From positions 248,001 to 312,000 of the forward strand of contig NZ_SPQS01000002.1 in NCBI RefSeq assembly GCF_004570865.1: a stretch of DNA of 64,000 bases, read 5' to 3'. Both the position numbers and the translations under genes were made by a program. Below the pieces are notes generated by a model that saw nothing but the letters and a program-made list of their open reading frames with translations, had not been told where the DNA came from and did not search any database. Below, piece by piece: positions 41,932 to 52,625 of this stretch. Position 1 is the stretch's first letter. The number at the start of each line of letters is the position of its first letter. The stretch comes from Bradyrhizobium frederickii. GTDB lineage: Bacteria > Pseudomonadota > Alphaproteobacteria > Rhizobiales > Xanthobacteraceae.

Positions 41932-43128
41932 ATGCAGCTAGCAGATAAGCATGAGGGGACGACGACAAAGGCCTTCGCCGGCCTCAGGGTCCTGGATTTT
42001 TCGACCACCATCGCCGGTCCGCACTGCGCGCGGATGCTGGCCGACATGGGCGCCGAGGTCATCAAGATCGAGACCGACGGCGGCGAGACGATGCGGACCC
42101 GGCCGCCGCTGCGCAAGGGCTGCAGCACCACGTTCGGCCAGCTCAATGTCGGCAAGAAGAGCGTGGTGCTCGACCTCAAATCGGAGGATGGCAAGGAGGC
42201 GGTCCGCCGGCTGGCCGCGACATCGGACATCCTGGTCGAGAATTTTCGCCCCGGCGTGATGCACCGGCTGCGGCTCGACTACGACAGGCTGCGCACCGTC
42301 AACCCGAGGCTGATCTATTGCTCGATCTCCGGCTACGGCCAGAGCGGCCCTTCGGCCGAGCTGCCGGCCTATGCGCCGGTGATCCATGCCGCCTCCGGCT
42401 ACGACATGGCGCATCTGGCCTACCAGCCCGGCCGAAACCGCCCCGATTATTGCGGCATCTATCATGCCGACGTCGTCACCGGCACCTATGGCTTCGGCGC
42501 GATCGCGTCCGCGCTCTATCAGCGGACCGTGACCGGGCTCGGCCAGCATATCGACGTGTCCATGCTGGAATCGATGCTGTCGCTGACGCTGACCGAATTG
42601 CAGAGCGCGCAATTCGCCGTGAAGCCGCCGCCGCGCCCGATGTTCGGACCGACCGAGACGGCAAACGGCTACGTTATGATCACGGTCGCCAGCGAGAAAA
42701 CGTTCCAGGGATTGATGGGCGTGATCGGCCACGGCGAATGGATCACCGACCCGCGCTTCTCGACCTATGCCGCGCGTCGCGAGAATTGGGCGGAGGTGAT
42801 GGACGGGGTCGAAGCCTGGTCGCGGCAGCTCACGACCGATGCGTGTCTCGCTGCGCTCGGCACCGCCGGCGTGCCGGCTTCGGCCTATCGCACCGTGGCC
42901 GAGGCGCTGGCCGATCCGCAGCTCGCGCACCGGCAGGCGCTCACGTCCGTGCAGGACGAGGGCGGCGCCTTTCGGGTGCTCAACCTGCCGTTCCGGATGT
43001 CGGGCGCCGACACCGCGCCCGCCAGGACGATGGCCGTGCTCGGCGAGCATACCGATGCGCTGCGCGAGGAGATCGGCCTCGCCGACGATGCGCCAATTCC
43101 GACAGGCAAAACAGCCGCGACACGCTGA
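41932..43128 (+). CDS. Class III CoA-transferase (CaiB/BaiF)
   Basis: 398 residues with the family motifs LRVLDFSTTIAGPHCARMLADMGAEVIKIE (in parts), the catalytic Asp180 in YHADVVTGTYG, and GQHIDVSMLESML. It moves CoA between carboxylic acids (formyl-, carnitine-, or benzylsuccinyl-type substrates). The acid is not determined. It precedes the oligopeptide-type ABC importer by 131 bp in the same direction, so a shared role in a carboxylate pathway is possible. Confidence 0.9.
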   Translation: MQLADKHEGTTTKAFAGLRVLDFSTTIAGPHCARMLADMGAEVIKIETDGGETMRTRPPLRKGCSTTFGQLNVGKKSVVLDLKSEDGKEAVRRLAATSDILVENFRPGVMHRLRLDYDRLRTVNPRLIYCSISGYGQSGPSAELPAYAPVIHAASGYDMAHLAYQPGRNRPDYCGIYHADVVTGTYGFGAIASALYQRTVTGLGQHIDVSMLESMLSLTLTELQSAQFAVKPPPRPMFGPTETANGYVMITVASEKTFQGLMGVIGHGEWITDPRFSTYAARRENWAEVMDGVEAWSRQLTTDACLAALGTAGVPASAYRTVAEALADPQLAHRQALTSVQDEGGAFRVLNLPFRMSGADTAPARTMAVLGEHTDALREEIGLADDAPIPTGKTAATR

Positions 43129-43259
43129 GCAACATTGCGCCGCACATGCGGCGTGTGATCTCGCGCGCGTTCCTCTTGCGGTGGCGCGCTTTTGTCGCCA
43201 CTCTCGCCTCCAGTCATTCAGCGATCCGAAACATCGGACGAGGGATCCCGGGAGGAACC

Positions 43260-44804
43260 ATGACGAAGATTGCTGCTGCGGCGCGCCAGCACGCGCCGAT
43301 ATTCCTCGCTGCGGCATTTGCCCTCCTTCCGCTGACTGGGCCTGCGCAGGCGCAGAAATCCGGCGGCAGCATCACCGTCGGCCAGGAGCTGGAGATTGCA
43401 GGCTTCGATCCGCTCAAGGTCGGGGTCTACGACACCTCGACCTTCACCGCTGCCGCCGCCATTTTCGACACGCTCACCACACTGGATGACAAGGGAGAGG
43501 CCGCGCCAAAGCTCGCGGTGTCCTGGACGCATTCCGACGACTATATGACGTGGACCTTCAAGCTGCGCGAGGGCGTGACTTTCCACGACGGCACGCCGTT
43601 CAACGCGCAGGCCTTCAAGGAGAATTTCGACCGCCAGAAGGATCCCGCCAACAAGTGCCGCTGCGCGTTCTACATCACCAACGTCAAGGAAGTGCTGGCG
43701 CCGGACGACTACACCCTCGTCTACAAGCTCACCGACCCTTCGGTGAATCTGCCGGCGGTGATCACGATCCAGAGCCAGAACAACGCGGTGCATTCGCCGA
43801 CGGCCTGGAAGACCAAGGGCGACGACTACAATCGCAATCCCGTCGGCACCGGTCCCTACATCCTGAAGTCATGGACCGCCGGCGACCGCATGGTGCTGGA
43901 GAAGAATCCAAACTACTGGGACAAGGGCCGGCTCTATCTCGATCGCATCGTCTTAAAGCCGCTGCCCGACGCGCAGTCGCGCTTTGCTTCGCTGCAATCG
44001 GGCGAGGCCGACATCATCTGGGACGACGAGAACGACGCCGACAACATCATGAAGGCGCAGAAGGACTCCAAGCTCACGGTGCACACCTACAAGGGTTCGG
44101 GCGCGGCGGTCTACGCCTTCAACACCAAGGTCGCCCCGTTCGACGACGTCCGCGTGCGCCAGGCGCTGGTGATGGCGATCGATCGCCCGAAAATGTCGCA
44201 GGCGATCACCAACGGTCTGAGCCGACCCGCGAGCAATCCTTACGGTGACGGCTCCTGGGTGAAATGCAAGGACGACGGTGCGCTGCCGTTCGACGTCGAG
44301 AAAGCCAAGGCGCTGATCAAGGATTACGGCAAGCCGGTCGAGTTCAAGATGCTGGTGACCGCGACGCCGCGCGGGCGCATGGTCGGGCAGGTGCTGCAGC
44401 AGTTCTGGAAGCGCGTCGGCGCCAACATGGAGATCGAGCAGGTCGATCAGGCCACCATTCCCTCGCGCGCCTTCACCCGCCAGTTCCAGATGACGCCGTG
44501 GCGCATCGTCGATCTCGCCGATCCCGATCCGCAGATGTACGCGAATTTCCGCAGCGGCAGCCCGCTGGCACTCGCCGGATACTCAAACCCCGAGCTCGAC
44601 AAGCTCCTGGACCATGCGCGCGTCACGGCCGACCTTGGCCAGCGCACCGAGGATTACTGCGCCATCAGTCGCCTGATCAACAAGGAGGCGATCTGGTTCT
44701 GGACCTTCCAGAACACCTATTACGCGCTGTCGAGCGCCAAGCTGAAAGGCTTCCCGAAGATGTACAACGGCGTGATCGACGTCTCGAGGACCTGGCTGGA
44801 ATGA
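43260..44804 (+). CDS. ABC importer substrate-binding protein (SBP_bac_5, peptide/nickel type)
   Basis: 514 residues with a signal peptide (about 1-34, AQAQ) and the SBP_bac_5 landmarks: KLAVSWTHSDDYMTWTFKLREGVTFHDGTPFNA (in parts), GTGPYILKSW and LYLDRIVLKPLPDAQSRFASLQSGEAD. It binds a solute in the periplasm for the permease and ATPase pairs next door. The ATG follows GGGAGGAACC. Ligand is unknown: such proteins carry peptides, opines, sugars or metals. Confidence 0.93.
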   Translation: MTKIAAAARQHAPIFLAAAFALLPLTGPAQAQKSGGSITVGQELEIAGFDPLKVGVYDTSTFTAAAAIFDTLTTLDDKGEAAPKLAVSWTHSDDYMTWTFKLREGVTFHDGTPFNAQAFKENFDRQKDPANKCRCAFYITNVKEVLAPDDYTLVYKLTDPSVNLPAVITIQSQNNAVHSPTAWKTKGDDYNRNPVGTGPYILKSWTAGDRMVLEKNPNYWDKGRLYLDRIVLKPLPDAQSRFASLQSGEADIIWDDENDADNIMKAQKDSKLTVHTYKGSGAAVYAFNTKVAPFDDVRVRQALVMAIDRPKMSQAITNGLSRPASNPYGDGSWVKCKDDGALPFDVEKAKALIKDYGKPVEFKMLVTATPRGRMVGQVLQQFWKRVGANMEIEQVDQATIPSRAFTRQFQMTPWRIVDLADPDPQMYANFRSGSPLALAGYSNPELDKLLDHARVTADLGQRTEDYCAISRLINKEAIWFWTFQNTYYALSSAKLKGFPKMYNGVIDVSRTWLE

Positions 44805-44811
44805 TGGCGCG

Positions 44812-45762
44812 ATGCTGAACTTCGTCGTTCGGCGGCTGCTTGCCATGCTGCCGGTGCTGCTCGCCGTCTCGCTGCTGACGTTCCTGATCGCCTCGCTGCT
44901 GCCGGGCGATCTCGCTCTCGTCATCCTCGGCGATCAGGCGACGCCGGAGAACGTGGCGGCGCTGCGCCGCGACATGGGGCTCGACCAGCCGCTGTGGTGG
45001 CGTTATCTCAACTGGCTCGGCCAGGTTCTGCAGGGCGATTTCGGCCGCTCGTTCCGCACCGGTCAGACGGTGTTGCAGGCGGTCGCCGAGCGTATTCCGG
45101 TCTCGCTGCAATTGATGCTGATGGCCGAGTTCCTCGGGCTCCTGATCGGCGTTCCTGTCGCGATCGCCTGTGCCGCGCGTGCCGGCGGCGCGTTCGATCG
45201 CTTCATGACCGGCAGCGCGTTCGCGATGCTGTCGATGCCGTCCTTCCTGGTGGCGATCCTGCTGATTTTTCTGTTCGCGGTCGAGCTGCACTGGCTGCCG
45301 GCGACCGGCTATGTGCCGTTCACCGAGGCGCCGCTCAGCAATCTGCGCTTCTTCGTGCTGCCCGCCCTGACGCTCGCCCTCGCCGAATGGCCGGGCATCA
45401 TGCGGGTGCTGCGCTCCGACATGATCGCGACCTTGCAGGAGGACTATATCGCGCTCGCCAAGGCAAAAGGCCTCAAGCCCGCGCGTATATTGTTCGTGCA
45501 TGCGCTGAAGCCGTCATCGCTGACCCTGGTGACGGTGACCGGCATCAATATCGGCCGTCTGCTCGGCGGCACGCTGATCGTGGAATCGATCTTCGCGCTG
45601 CCCGGCATCGGCCGGCTCCTGGTCGGGGCGATCTATACCCGCGACCTCGTCATCCTCCAGGGCGTGGTGCTGCTGGTCGCCTGCGGCTTCGTCATCGTGA
45701 ATTTCATCGTCGACATGCTCTACGCCGTGCTCGACCCCAGGATCCGCCATGGTCACGCTTGA
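44812..45762 (+). CDS. ABC importer permease, DppB-like
   Basis: 316 residues, six membrane helices. It opens MLNFVVRRLLAMLPVLLAVSLLTFLI as DppB-type permeases do, and has the EAA loop (DYIALAKAKGLKPARILFVHALKPS) and GTLIVESIFALPGIGRLLV. It starts 7 bp after the binding-protein gene and overlaps the next permease gene by 14 bp. Confidence 0.93.
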   Translation: MLNFVVRRLLAMLPVLLAVSLLTFLIASLLPGDLALVILGDQATPENVAALRRDMGLDQPLWWRYLNWLGQVLQGDFGRSFRTGQTVLQAVAERIPVSLQLMLMAEFLGLLIGVPVAIACAARAGGAFDRFMTGSAFAMLSMPSFLVAILLIFLFAVELHWLPATGYVPFTEAPLSNLRFFVLPALTLALAEWPGIMRVLRSDMIATLQEDYIALAKAKGLKPARILFVHALKPSSLTLVTVTGINIGRLLGGTLIVESIFALPGIGRLLVGAIYTRDLVILQGVVLLVACGFVIVNFIVDMLYAVLDPRIRHGHA

Positions 45763-46617
45763 GCTCTCGCTGCAGGACGAGGCGGTGCCCGTGCCGGTCG
45801 GCCGCAAGCGCAAGCTCGGCCTGCTGTTCTGGATCGCGAGCGCCTGGCTCGCGATCATCCTCGCGCTCGCGATTCTCGCACCGCTGCTGCCGCTGCAGAA
45901 TCCTGTCGACATGGACATGCTGGAGCGCCGCGCGGCGTTCTCTTCCGAACATTGGCTCGGCACCGACGGACTGGGCCGCGACGAGCTCGCCCGTCTGATT
46001 TTCGGCGCGCGCACCTCGCTGACGGTCGGGTTGATCGCACCGATGATCGGCCTTGCCATCGGCGGCGCGCTCGGCCTGCTCGCCGGCTATTTCCGCGGCC
46101 GGTTCGAGACAGTCGTGGTCGGCAGCATGGACGTGCTGCTCGCCTTTCCGCCGCTGATCTTCGCCCTTGCCGTGACCGCCTATCTCGGCCAGTCCGTCCC
46201 CAACCTCACCGTGATCCTCGGCGTGCTCGGCATTCCCGCCTTCATGCGCGTGGCGCGGGCGGCGACACTGACGCTGGCGCGGCGGGAATTCGTGATCGCG
46301 GCCGAGGCGCTCGGCGCCAGCCATGCGCGTATCCTGCTGCGCGAGCTGTTGCCGAACGTGATCCTGCCGCTGCTCGCCTTCTTCCTGCTCGGCGTCGCCG
46401 TCACCATCGTGGTCGAGGGGGCGTTGTCCTTCCTCGGCCTCGGCGTGCCGCCGCCGATGGCGAGCTGGGGCAGCATGATCGGGGAGGGGCGCGACAGCCT
46501 CGACGTCGCGCCGCGGCTGGCGTTCCTGCCGGCGGCCGGACTTTTCGTAACCGTGCTGGCCTTCAATCTGGTCGGCGACACCTTGCGGGCGCTGACCGAT
46601 CCGCGGCAGGGGGCACT

Positions 46618-46621
<4 letters not shown>
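45749..46621 (+). CDS. ABC importer permease, DppC-like
   Basis: 290 residues with a cytosolic start and six helices. The region WLGTDGLGRDELARLIFGARTSLTVGL (in parts) is the DppC signature, and the EAA loop reads FVIAAEALGASHARILLRELLPN. It pairs with the DppB-like subunit. The stop overlaps the following GTG start by three bases, indicating translational coupling. Confidence 0.93.
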
Positions 46622-47606
<985 letters not shown>

Positions 47607-47610
<4 letters not shown>

Positions 47611-48578
47611 TGCAGCTTGCCGTGCGCGCCGAGCCGCTTCTGAACGTCGACAATCTCGTCGTCGAATATGGCCTCGGCAACAAGACGGTGCATGCCGTCT
47701 CCGGCGTCAGTTTTCAGGTCGCGCGCGGCGAGACGTTGGGGCTGGTCGGCGAATCCGGCTGCGGCAAGTCGACGCTGGGGCGCGCGGTGCTGCAATTGCG
47801 CCGGGCCAAATCCGGCCGCGTGCTGTTCGACGGCGAGGATCTCACCGCGATGGAAGGCGAGGCGCTGCGCAGGATGCGCCGCCGGGTGCAGCTGATCTTC
47901 CAGGATCCGATCGCGTCCCTCAACCCGCGCCGTCGCATCGGCGACATCGTGGCCGAGCCGCTGATCATCGCCGGCGTCAAGGATGCGGCCGAGCGCAAGC
48001 GCCGCGTCCATGAGGTGCTGTCGGCGGTCGGGCTCGATCCTGACCTCGTCGCAGGGCGATTGCCGCATGAGTTCTCCGGCGGGCAGTGCCAGCGCATCTG
48101 CATCGCACGGTCGCTCGTGCTCAATCCCGAGTTCATCGTCTGCGACGAACCGGTCTCGGCGCTCGACGTCTCCATTCGCGCGCAAATCCTCAACCTGCTC
48201 GAGGAGATGAAGGCGCGCTTCGGCCTGACCCTGCTGTTCATTGCGCATGATCTTGCGGTGGTCAAAGCGGTCAGCGACCGCGTCGCGGTGATGTATCTCG
48301 GCCGGCTTTGCGAGGTCGGCCCTTCCGAGCAATTGTTCGCGCGGCCGGCGCATCCCTATACGGAGTTGTTGTTGCAGGCGATCCCGGTGCCCGATCCGGA
48401 CGTTCGTCCCGCCGAGAGTGTAGCCGGCGGCGAGCCGCCATCGCCGATTGCGCCGCCGTCCGGCTGCCGCTTCCGCACCCGCTGCCCGCGGGCCGATCAG
48501 CGATGCAGCGCGGAGATACCGGAGTTGCGCCAAGTCGCACCCGGCCAGTTCGCGGCTTGCCATCATCCGCTGGCCTGA
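47607..48578 (+). CDS. ABC importer ATPase, DppF-like
   Basis: 323 residues. Walker A GESGCGKST, signature FSGGQCQRICIARSL, Walker B FIVCDEPVSALDVS, H-loop AHDLAVV, and a C-terminal CRFRTRCPRADQRCSAE cysteine region like its partner's. The start is the ATG in the overlapping ATGA. It is the last gene of the five-gene importer. Confidence 0.94.
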
Positions 48579-48653
48579 ACTAAGACCGGTTTGTCTCGCC
48601 TTGCCGGCCATGGCATGGTGGCGCGGCGACAAGAAGCATGCGGGAGGACGCCG

Positions 48654-49721
48654 ATGAAGAGTTTCAAGGTTGCCGATTTCAAGGCGCCGCTGCAGGAGTT
48701 CGACGAGGCGACGCCGCAGCCGTCGGGCACGCAGGTGCTGATCAAGGTGAAGGCCGCTGGCGTCTGCCACAGCGATCTCCACATCTGGGAAGGCGGTTAC
48801 GATCTCGGCCACGGCCGCAAGCCGCTCTCGCTGAAGGAACGCGGCATCAGCTTGCCGCTGACCATGGGCCACGAGACCGTCGGTGAAATCCTGGCGTTCG
48901 GCCCCGACGTGAAGCCGACCGACCAGGGCGAGCTGAAGATCGGCGATGTCGGGCTGGTTTATCCGTGGATCGGCTGCGGCAAGTGCGCCACCTGCCTTGC
49001 CGGTGACGAGAACATGTGCCTGACGCCGCGCTCGCTCGGCGTCTATTGCGACGGCGGCTATTCCGACCACATGCTGGTGCCGCACCCGCGCTATCTGCTC
49101 AATCTGAGAGGGCTCGACCCGGCGACCACCGCGCCCTATGCCTGCTCGGGCGTCACCACCTACAGCGCGCTGAAGAAGGTCGAGCAGCATTTCGACACGC
49201 CGATCGTGATGTTCGGCGCGGGCGGTCTCGGCCTGATGGCGCTGTCCCTGTTGAAGGCGATGGGCGGCAAGGGCGCGATCATGGTCGATATCGATGCCAG
49301 GAAGCGCGAGGCGGCGGAGAAGGCCGGCGCGCTCGCCACCGTCGACCCCAAGGCACCGGATGCGCTGGAACAGCTTGCCAGGAAGGCGGGCGGGCCGATC
49401 CGCGCCGTGATCGACCTCGTCGGCAACGCTGCGACGACGCAGCTCGGTTTCGATTGCCTCACCAAGGGCGGCAAGCTCGTCATCGTCGGCCTGTTCGGCG
49501 GCGGCGCGACCTGGGCACTGCCGCTGATTCCGATCAAGGCGATCACGATCCAGGGCAGCTATGTCGGAAACTTGCGCGAGACGCAGGAACTGCTTGAGCT
49601 CGTGCGCACCAAGAAGGTGCCGCCGATCCCGGTGACGACGGCCCCGCTCGCCAAGGCCAACGAGGCGCTGCTGCAATTGCAGCAGGGCGCGGTGGTCGGG
49701 CGCACGGTGCTGACGCCGTAA
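48654..49721 (+). CDS. Zinc-dependent alcohol dehydrogenase family protein
   Basis: 355 residues, medium-chain type. Catalytic-zinc ligands are in GVCHSDLHIWEGGY and GHETVGEI; four cysteines in CGKCATCLAGDENMC bind the structural zinc; VMFGAGGLGLMALS is the NAD motif. A small insertion follows the first zinc motif (LGHGRKPLSLKERGI), seen in some aryl or aldehyde-active members. Substrate unknown. It follows the importer with a 75-bp gap and may be co-transcribed. The gap after it holds a palindromic repeat. Confidence 0.9.
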   Translation: MKSFKVADFKAPLQEFDEATPQPSGTQVLIKVKAAGVCHSDLHIWEGGYDLGHGRKPLSLKERGISLPLTMGHETVGEILAFGPDVKPTDQGELKIGDVGLVYPWIGCGKCATCLAGDENMCLTPRSLGVYCDGGYSDHMLVPHPRYLLNLRGLDPATTAPYACSGVTTYSALKKVEQHFDTPIVMFGAGGLGLMALSLLKAMGGKGAIMVDIDARKREAAEKAGALATVDPKAPDALEQLARKAGGPIRAVIDLVGNAATTQLGFDCLTKGGKLVIVGLFGGGATWALPLIPIKAITIQGSYVGNLRETQELLELVRTKKVPPIPVTTAPLAKANEALLQLQQGAVVGRTVLTP

Positions 49722-49739
49722 CGAGTGCTGTTTGTTTCT

Positions 49740-49828
49740 CGTCATGGCCGGGCTTGTCCCGGCCATCCACGCCTTCCCATGGAAACGGCATCAAGACGTG
49801 GATGCCCGGGTCAAGCCCGGGCATGACG
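49740..49828. repeat. About 90-nt palindromic repeat, CGTCATGGCCGGGC type
   Basis: Left end CGTCATGGCCGGGCTTG and right end CAAGCCCGGGCATGACG are close inverted copies, with CATCCACG and CGTGGATG inside. It ends 20 bp before the next start codon, so the transcript leader of the downstream gene must include a large stem unless transcription begins inside it. Confidence 0.75.
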
Positions 49829-49847
49829 ACTGAGAAAGTAGAAGCCC

Positions 49848-50927
49848 ATGTCCGCAAATAACGCCTTCCACATTGCCGTGCTCGCTGGGGACGGTATCGG
49901 TCCCGAAGTCATGGCGCCCGCACTCGAGGTGCTGCGCAAGGTCGGCGAGAAATCAGGCCTCGGCTTCCGATTCACCGAGGCACCGGCAGGGGCGACCAAT
50001 TATCTCGCGACCGGCAAGTCGATGCCGGATTCGACGATCAAGCTGTGTGAGCAGGCCGATGCGATCCTGCTCGGCGCCTGCGGGCTGCCGTCGGTGCGCT
50101 ATCCCGACAATACCGAGATCGCGCCGCAGATCGAGCTGCGCTTCATCTTCGATCTCTATGCCGGCGTGCGGCCCGCGCGCCTCATTCCCGGCGTGCCGAG
50201 CCCGATCGTCGGTGCCGACCGGCGCGGCATCGATCTCGTCGTGATTCGCGAATCCACGGAAGGGCTGTTCGCGTCGATGGGCAAGGGCGTCGTCACCCAC
50301 GAGGACGCGCGCGAGACCATGGTGATCACGCGTCGGACCTCCGAGCGGCTGTTCGAGTTTTCGTTTCGCCTGGCCGAGCGGCGCAAGGCGCGCGGCAAGC
50401 CGGGGATGCTCACCTGCGTCGACAAGGCGAACGTGTTCAAGGCGTTTGCCTTCTTCCGCGGCATCTTCGACGAGATCGCCAAGAAGCATCCTGACGTGAA
50501 GACCGACCGCCTCTATGTCGATGCCTGCTCGGCGATGCTGGTGAAGCGCCCCTGGGATTTCGACGTGATGGTGATGGAGAACATGTTCGGCGACATCGTC
50601 TCCGACATCACCGCGAGCCTGATCGGCGGCCTCGGCATGGCGCCCTCGGCCGACATCGGCGACAAGTACGCGGTGTTCCAGCCGTGCCATGGCACCGCGC
50701 CCGATATCATGGGGCAGGGCAAGGCCAATCCCACCGGCATGATCCTGTCGGCGGCGATGATGCTGGACTGGCTGGCGGACAAGCATGGCGTCGAGACCGC
50801 CGCGGAAGCGGGCGAGACGATCGAGCGGGCGGTGGATAAAGTTTATGCTGGCGGCATCAAGCCGATGGAGTTCGGCGGCAGCAACGGCACGGCCGACATC
50901 ACCAAGGCGGTACTCGCGGCGCTGTAG
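49848..50927 (+). CDS. Isocitrate/isopropylmalate dehydrogenase family protein
   Basis: 359 residues, beta-decarboxylating dehydrogenase fold: AVLAGDGIGPEVM at the N-terminus, RESTEGLF as the substrate-contact segment, DNMFGDIVSD-type metal region (here MENMFGDIVSDITA) and the cofactor segment HGTAPDIMGQGKANP. The substrate segment differs from true LeuB and Icd; tartrate- or homoisocitrate-type substrates are alternatives. It lies alone between a palindromic repeat and a terminator-like hairpin. Confidence 0.88.
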   Translation: MSANNAFHIAVLAGDGIGPEVMAPALEVLRKVGEKSGLGFRFTEAPAGATNYLATGKSMPDSTIKLCEQADAILLGACGLPSVRYPDNTEIAPQIELRFIFDLYAGVRPARLIPGVPSPIVGADRRGIDLVVIRESTEGLFASMGKGVVTHEDARETMVITRRTSERLFEFSFRLAERRKARGKPGMLTCVDKANVFKAFAFFRGIFDEIAKKHPDVKTDRLYVDACSAMLVKRPWDFDVMVMENMFGDIVSDITASLIGGLGMAPSADIGDKYAVFQPCHGTAPDIMGQGKANPTGMILSAAMMLDWLADKHGVETAAEAGETIERAVDKVYAGGIKPMEFGGSNGTADITKAVLAAL

Positions 50928-50939
50928 TCTGCGCGTTTC

Positions 50940-50965
50940 ACCTCTCTCCGCTTGCGGGGAGAGGT
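50940..50965 (+). terminator. Terminator-like hairpin after the dehydrogenase
   Basis: Arms of up to 12 bases (50940-50951 with 50954-50965) pair almost completely with one G-T wobble and a tight loop. The CTCTCCGCTTGCGGGGAGAG core also resembles a dispersed repeat type in this genome. No T-run follows. Confidence 0.6.
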
Positions 50966-51086
50966 CGGATTGCGTCGAAGATGCAAGAGCAGACCGCCAC
51001 TGCGGCTCGAGTTGATCGAAAGAAAGAGGCCCGCGGGCCCGCAGCAAGCTGCACGAGGAATTTAATCTTCCTGAATAGAGGTTCAG

Positions 51087-51902
51087 CTATTTGCCCTGGA
51101 ACTTCGGCTTGCGCTTCTCCATGAAGGCTTGCCGGCCCTCGCGGAAATCCGCGCTGTCCATGCAGGCATGACCGATCGCCTTGATCGCTTCCACGTCGCG
51201 CTGGCTTTCGTCCTTCAGCACCTGCGCGATCGTGATCTTCGCGGCCTTGATCGCGAGCGGGGCGTTCTCGGAGATGGCCTGCGCGATCGTCATCGTCTCA
51301 CCCCACAGTTCATCGATCGGGAACAAGCGCTCGACGAGGCCGATACGCAGCGCCTCCGCGGAATCGATGCGCATGCCCGTATACATCAGCAGCCGGGCCC
51401 AGGACGGGCCGACCAGCGACACCAGATGCTTCAAGCCGTCATAACCATAGGCGATGCCAAGCCGAGCTGCGGGAATGCCGAACTGGCTGCCGTGTGCGGC
51501 GAGGCGGATATCGGCGAGCATGGCGATCTGCATGCCGCCGCCGAGACAGAAGCCCTCGATGCAGGCGATGGTCGGCTTGGGAAAGTCGGCGAGCAGGGCG
51601 CGCTGGGCCGCGCTGCGCTTGGCGTATTCCTCGGACGCCGCCGCGTTATGGCGGGTCTTCTCGAACTGGCTGATGTCGGCGCCGGAGACGAAAGCCTGGC
51701 CGCCGGCACCGCGCAGGATCACGACGCGCACCGTCTCGTCGTCGCGCAAGGCCGTCAGCGCCCCGCCAAATCCCTCCCACATCTCCAGCGACATCGCGTT
51801 GCGCTTGTCGGGATTGTTGAAGGTTATCACGCCGACGCCGTCAGTGACGTGCTTGAGGATCTTGCCGTCGGCGTAGGAATTCTCACTGGAAGTGTCGGGC
51901 AT
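51087..51902 (-). CDS. Enoyl-CoA hydratase/isomerase family protein
   Basis: 271 residues of the crotonase fold. The oxyanion hole is set by FVSGADISQFEK and EGFCLGGGMQIAML; a Tyr-rich LGIAYGYDGLKHLV segment occupies the active-site helix. The start at MPDTSS is preferred, with a second ATG 18 bases upstream possible. It probably hydrates an enoyl-CoA in fatty-acid or aromatic-acid breakdown; exact substrate unknown. The XRE gene upstream reads in the same direction but is separated by a strong terminator. Confidence 0.9.
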   Translation of the reverse strand: MPDTSSENSYADGKILKHVTDGVGVITFNNPDKRNAMSLEMWEGFGGALTALRDDETVRVVILRGAGGQAFVSGADISQFEKTRHNAAASEEYAKRSAAQRALLADFPKPTIACIEGFCLGGGMQIAMLADIRLAAHGSQFGIPAARLGIAYGYDGLKHLVSLVGPSWARLLMYTGMRIDSAEALRIGLVERLFPIDELWGETMTIAQAISENAPLAIKAAKITIAQVLKDESQRDVEAIKAIGHACMDSADFREGRQAFMEKRKPKFQGK

Positions 51903-52060
51903 CGCGCGCTCGCTTGTCATTGACAAGATGCAATGTGCTGCGGCGGCATCGCCGCGGTCAACGGCAACAGGCGAGGCAGCTTGCATCCGCCTGTGCCGCC
52001 ATTGCATGACGGCGGTGCCGCTGCGTTCGCAAGACAGACGAACGACAGGGAAATTGACAA

Positions 52061-52085
52061 CAAAAAGGGGCGGTCAGGCCGCCCC
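52061..52085 (-). terminator. Rho-independent terminator of the XRE gene
   Basis: A 7-bp GC-only stem (52067-52073 with 52079-52085, loop TCAGG). On the minus strand it is followed by TTTTTGTTG. It lies 140 bp past the XRE stop. Confidence 0.7.
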
Positions 52086-52158
52086 GAGAAGCGAAGGCCG
52101 CACGCGGAGAGCGCGCGGGCCAAGACGGACGCAAGGACATGCGATCCGGGTCTCGTTC

Positions 52159-52190
52159 AATCCGGCCGCGCCCCCGTGGCGCGGCGGATT
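52159..52190. repeat. Long imperfect hairpin downstream of the XRE gene
   Basis: AATCC-G-GCCGCGCC (52159-52172) pairs with GGCGCGGC-GGATT (52178-52190) as a 13-bp stem with one bulged G. It lies between the XRE stop and its terminator and may protect the mRNA 3' end; no T-run follows. Confidence 0.5.
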
Positions 52191-52225
52191 GAAGATCGGC
52201 CGTAAAGGCAGATCGTCGGTCGATC

Positions 52226-52618
52226 TCAGCTTTCGTTCGCTGCGATCGATTCCATCAGCGAGACGAGCTGGCGCTGCACCGTCTGGTCCTTGATCTTGCT
52301 GTAGGCGCGCAGCAGGCGGAGGCTGAAGGCCGAATCGAGGAAGAGCAGGCTCTCGACTTCGCGCGCCTTGTTGTCGCCGTCGTAGAAGAAGGTCACCGGT
52401 ACGTCGAGCGCGGAGGCGATCTGCTGAAGCCGAGCCGCGCCGACGCGATTGACGCCCTTCTCGTACTTCTGCACTTGCTGGAAGCTGACGCCGAGCTTCT
52501 CGCCGAGCTCGGCCTGCGAGATCTTCATCTCGACGCGCCGCAGGCGGATCCGCTTGCCAAGCTCGATGTCCGGCTTGCCGGCACTACGCTGCTTCATCCT
52601 CTTTGCCGCTGCTTTCAT
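52226..52618 (-). CDS. XRE-family helix-turn-helix regulator
   Basis: 130 residues. The HTH_3 domain spans about 19-75 (GKRIRLRRVEMKISQAELGEKLGVSFQQVQKYEKGVNRVGAARL in parts), followed by a helical C-terminus (about 85-130) of a type common in rhizobial XRE proteins. It is a DNA-binding regulator of unknown target. It lies 7 bp after the end of the LysR gene (both minus strand) and has its own terminator 140 bp downstream. Confidence 0.9.
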   Translation of the reverse strand: MKAAAKRMKQRSAGKPDIELGKRIRLRRVEMKISQAELGEKLGVSFQQVQKYEKGVNRVGAARLQQIASALDVPVTFFYDGDNKAREVESLLFLDSAFSLRLLRAYSKIKDQTVQRQLVSLMESIAANES

Positions 52619-52625
52619 TTTCGTC

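Noticed and set aside
51000..51086. GGCCCGCGGGCC followed by TCTTTCTTTC on the minus strand as a terminator of the enoyl-CoA hydratase gene.
   Set aside because: The 12-base palindrome leaves only a 4-bp stem once a loop is allowed, so it is too weak to call.
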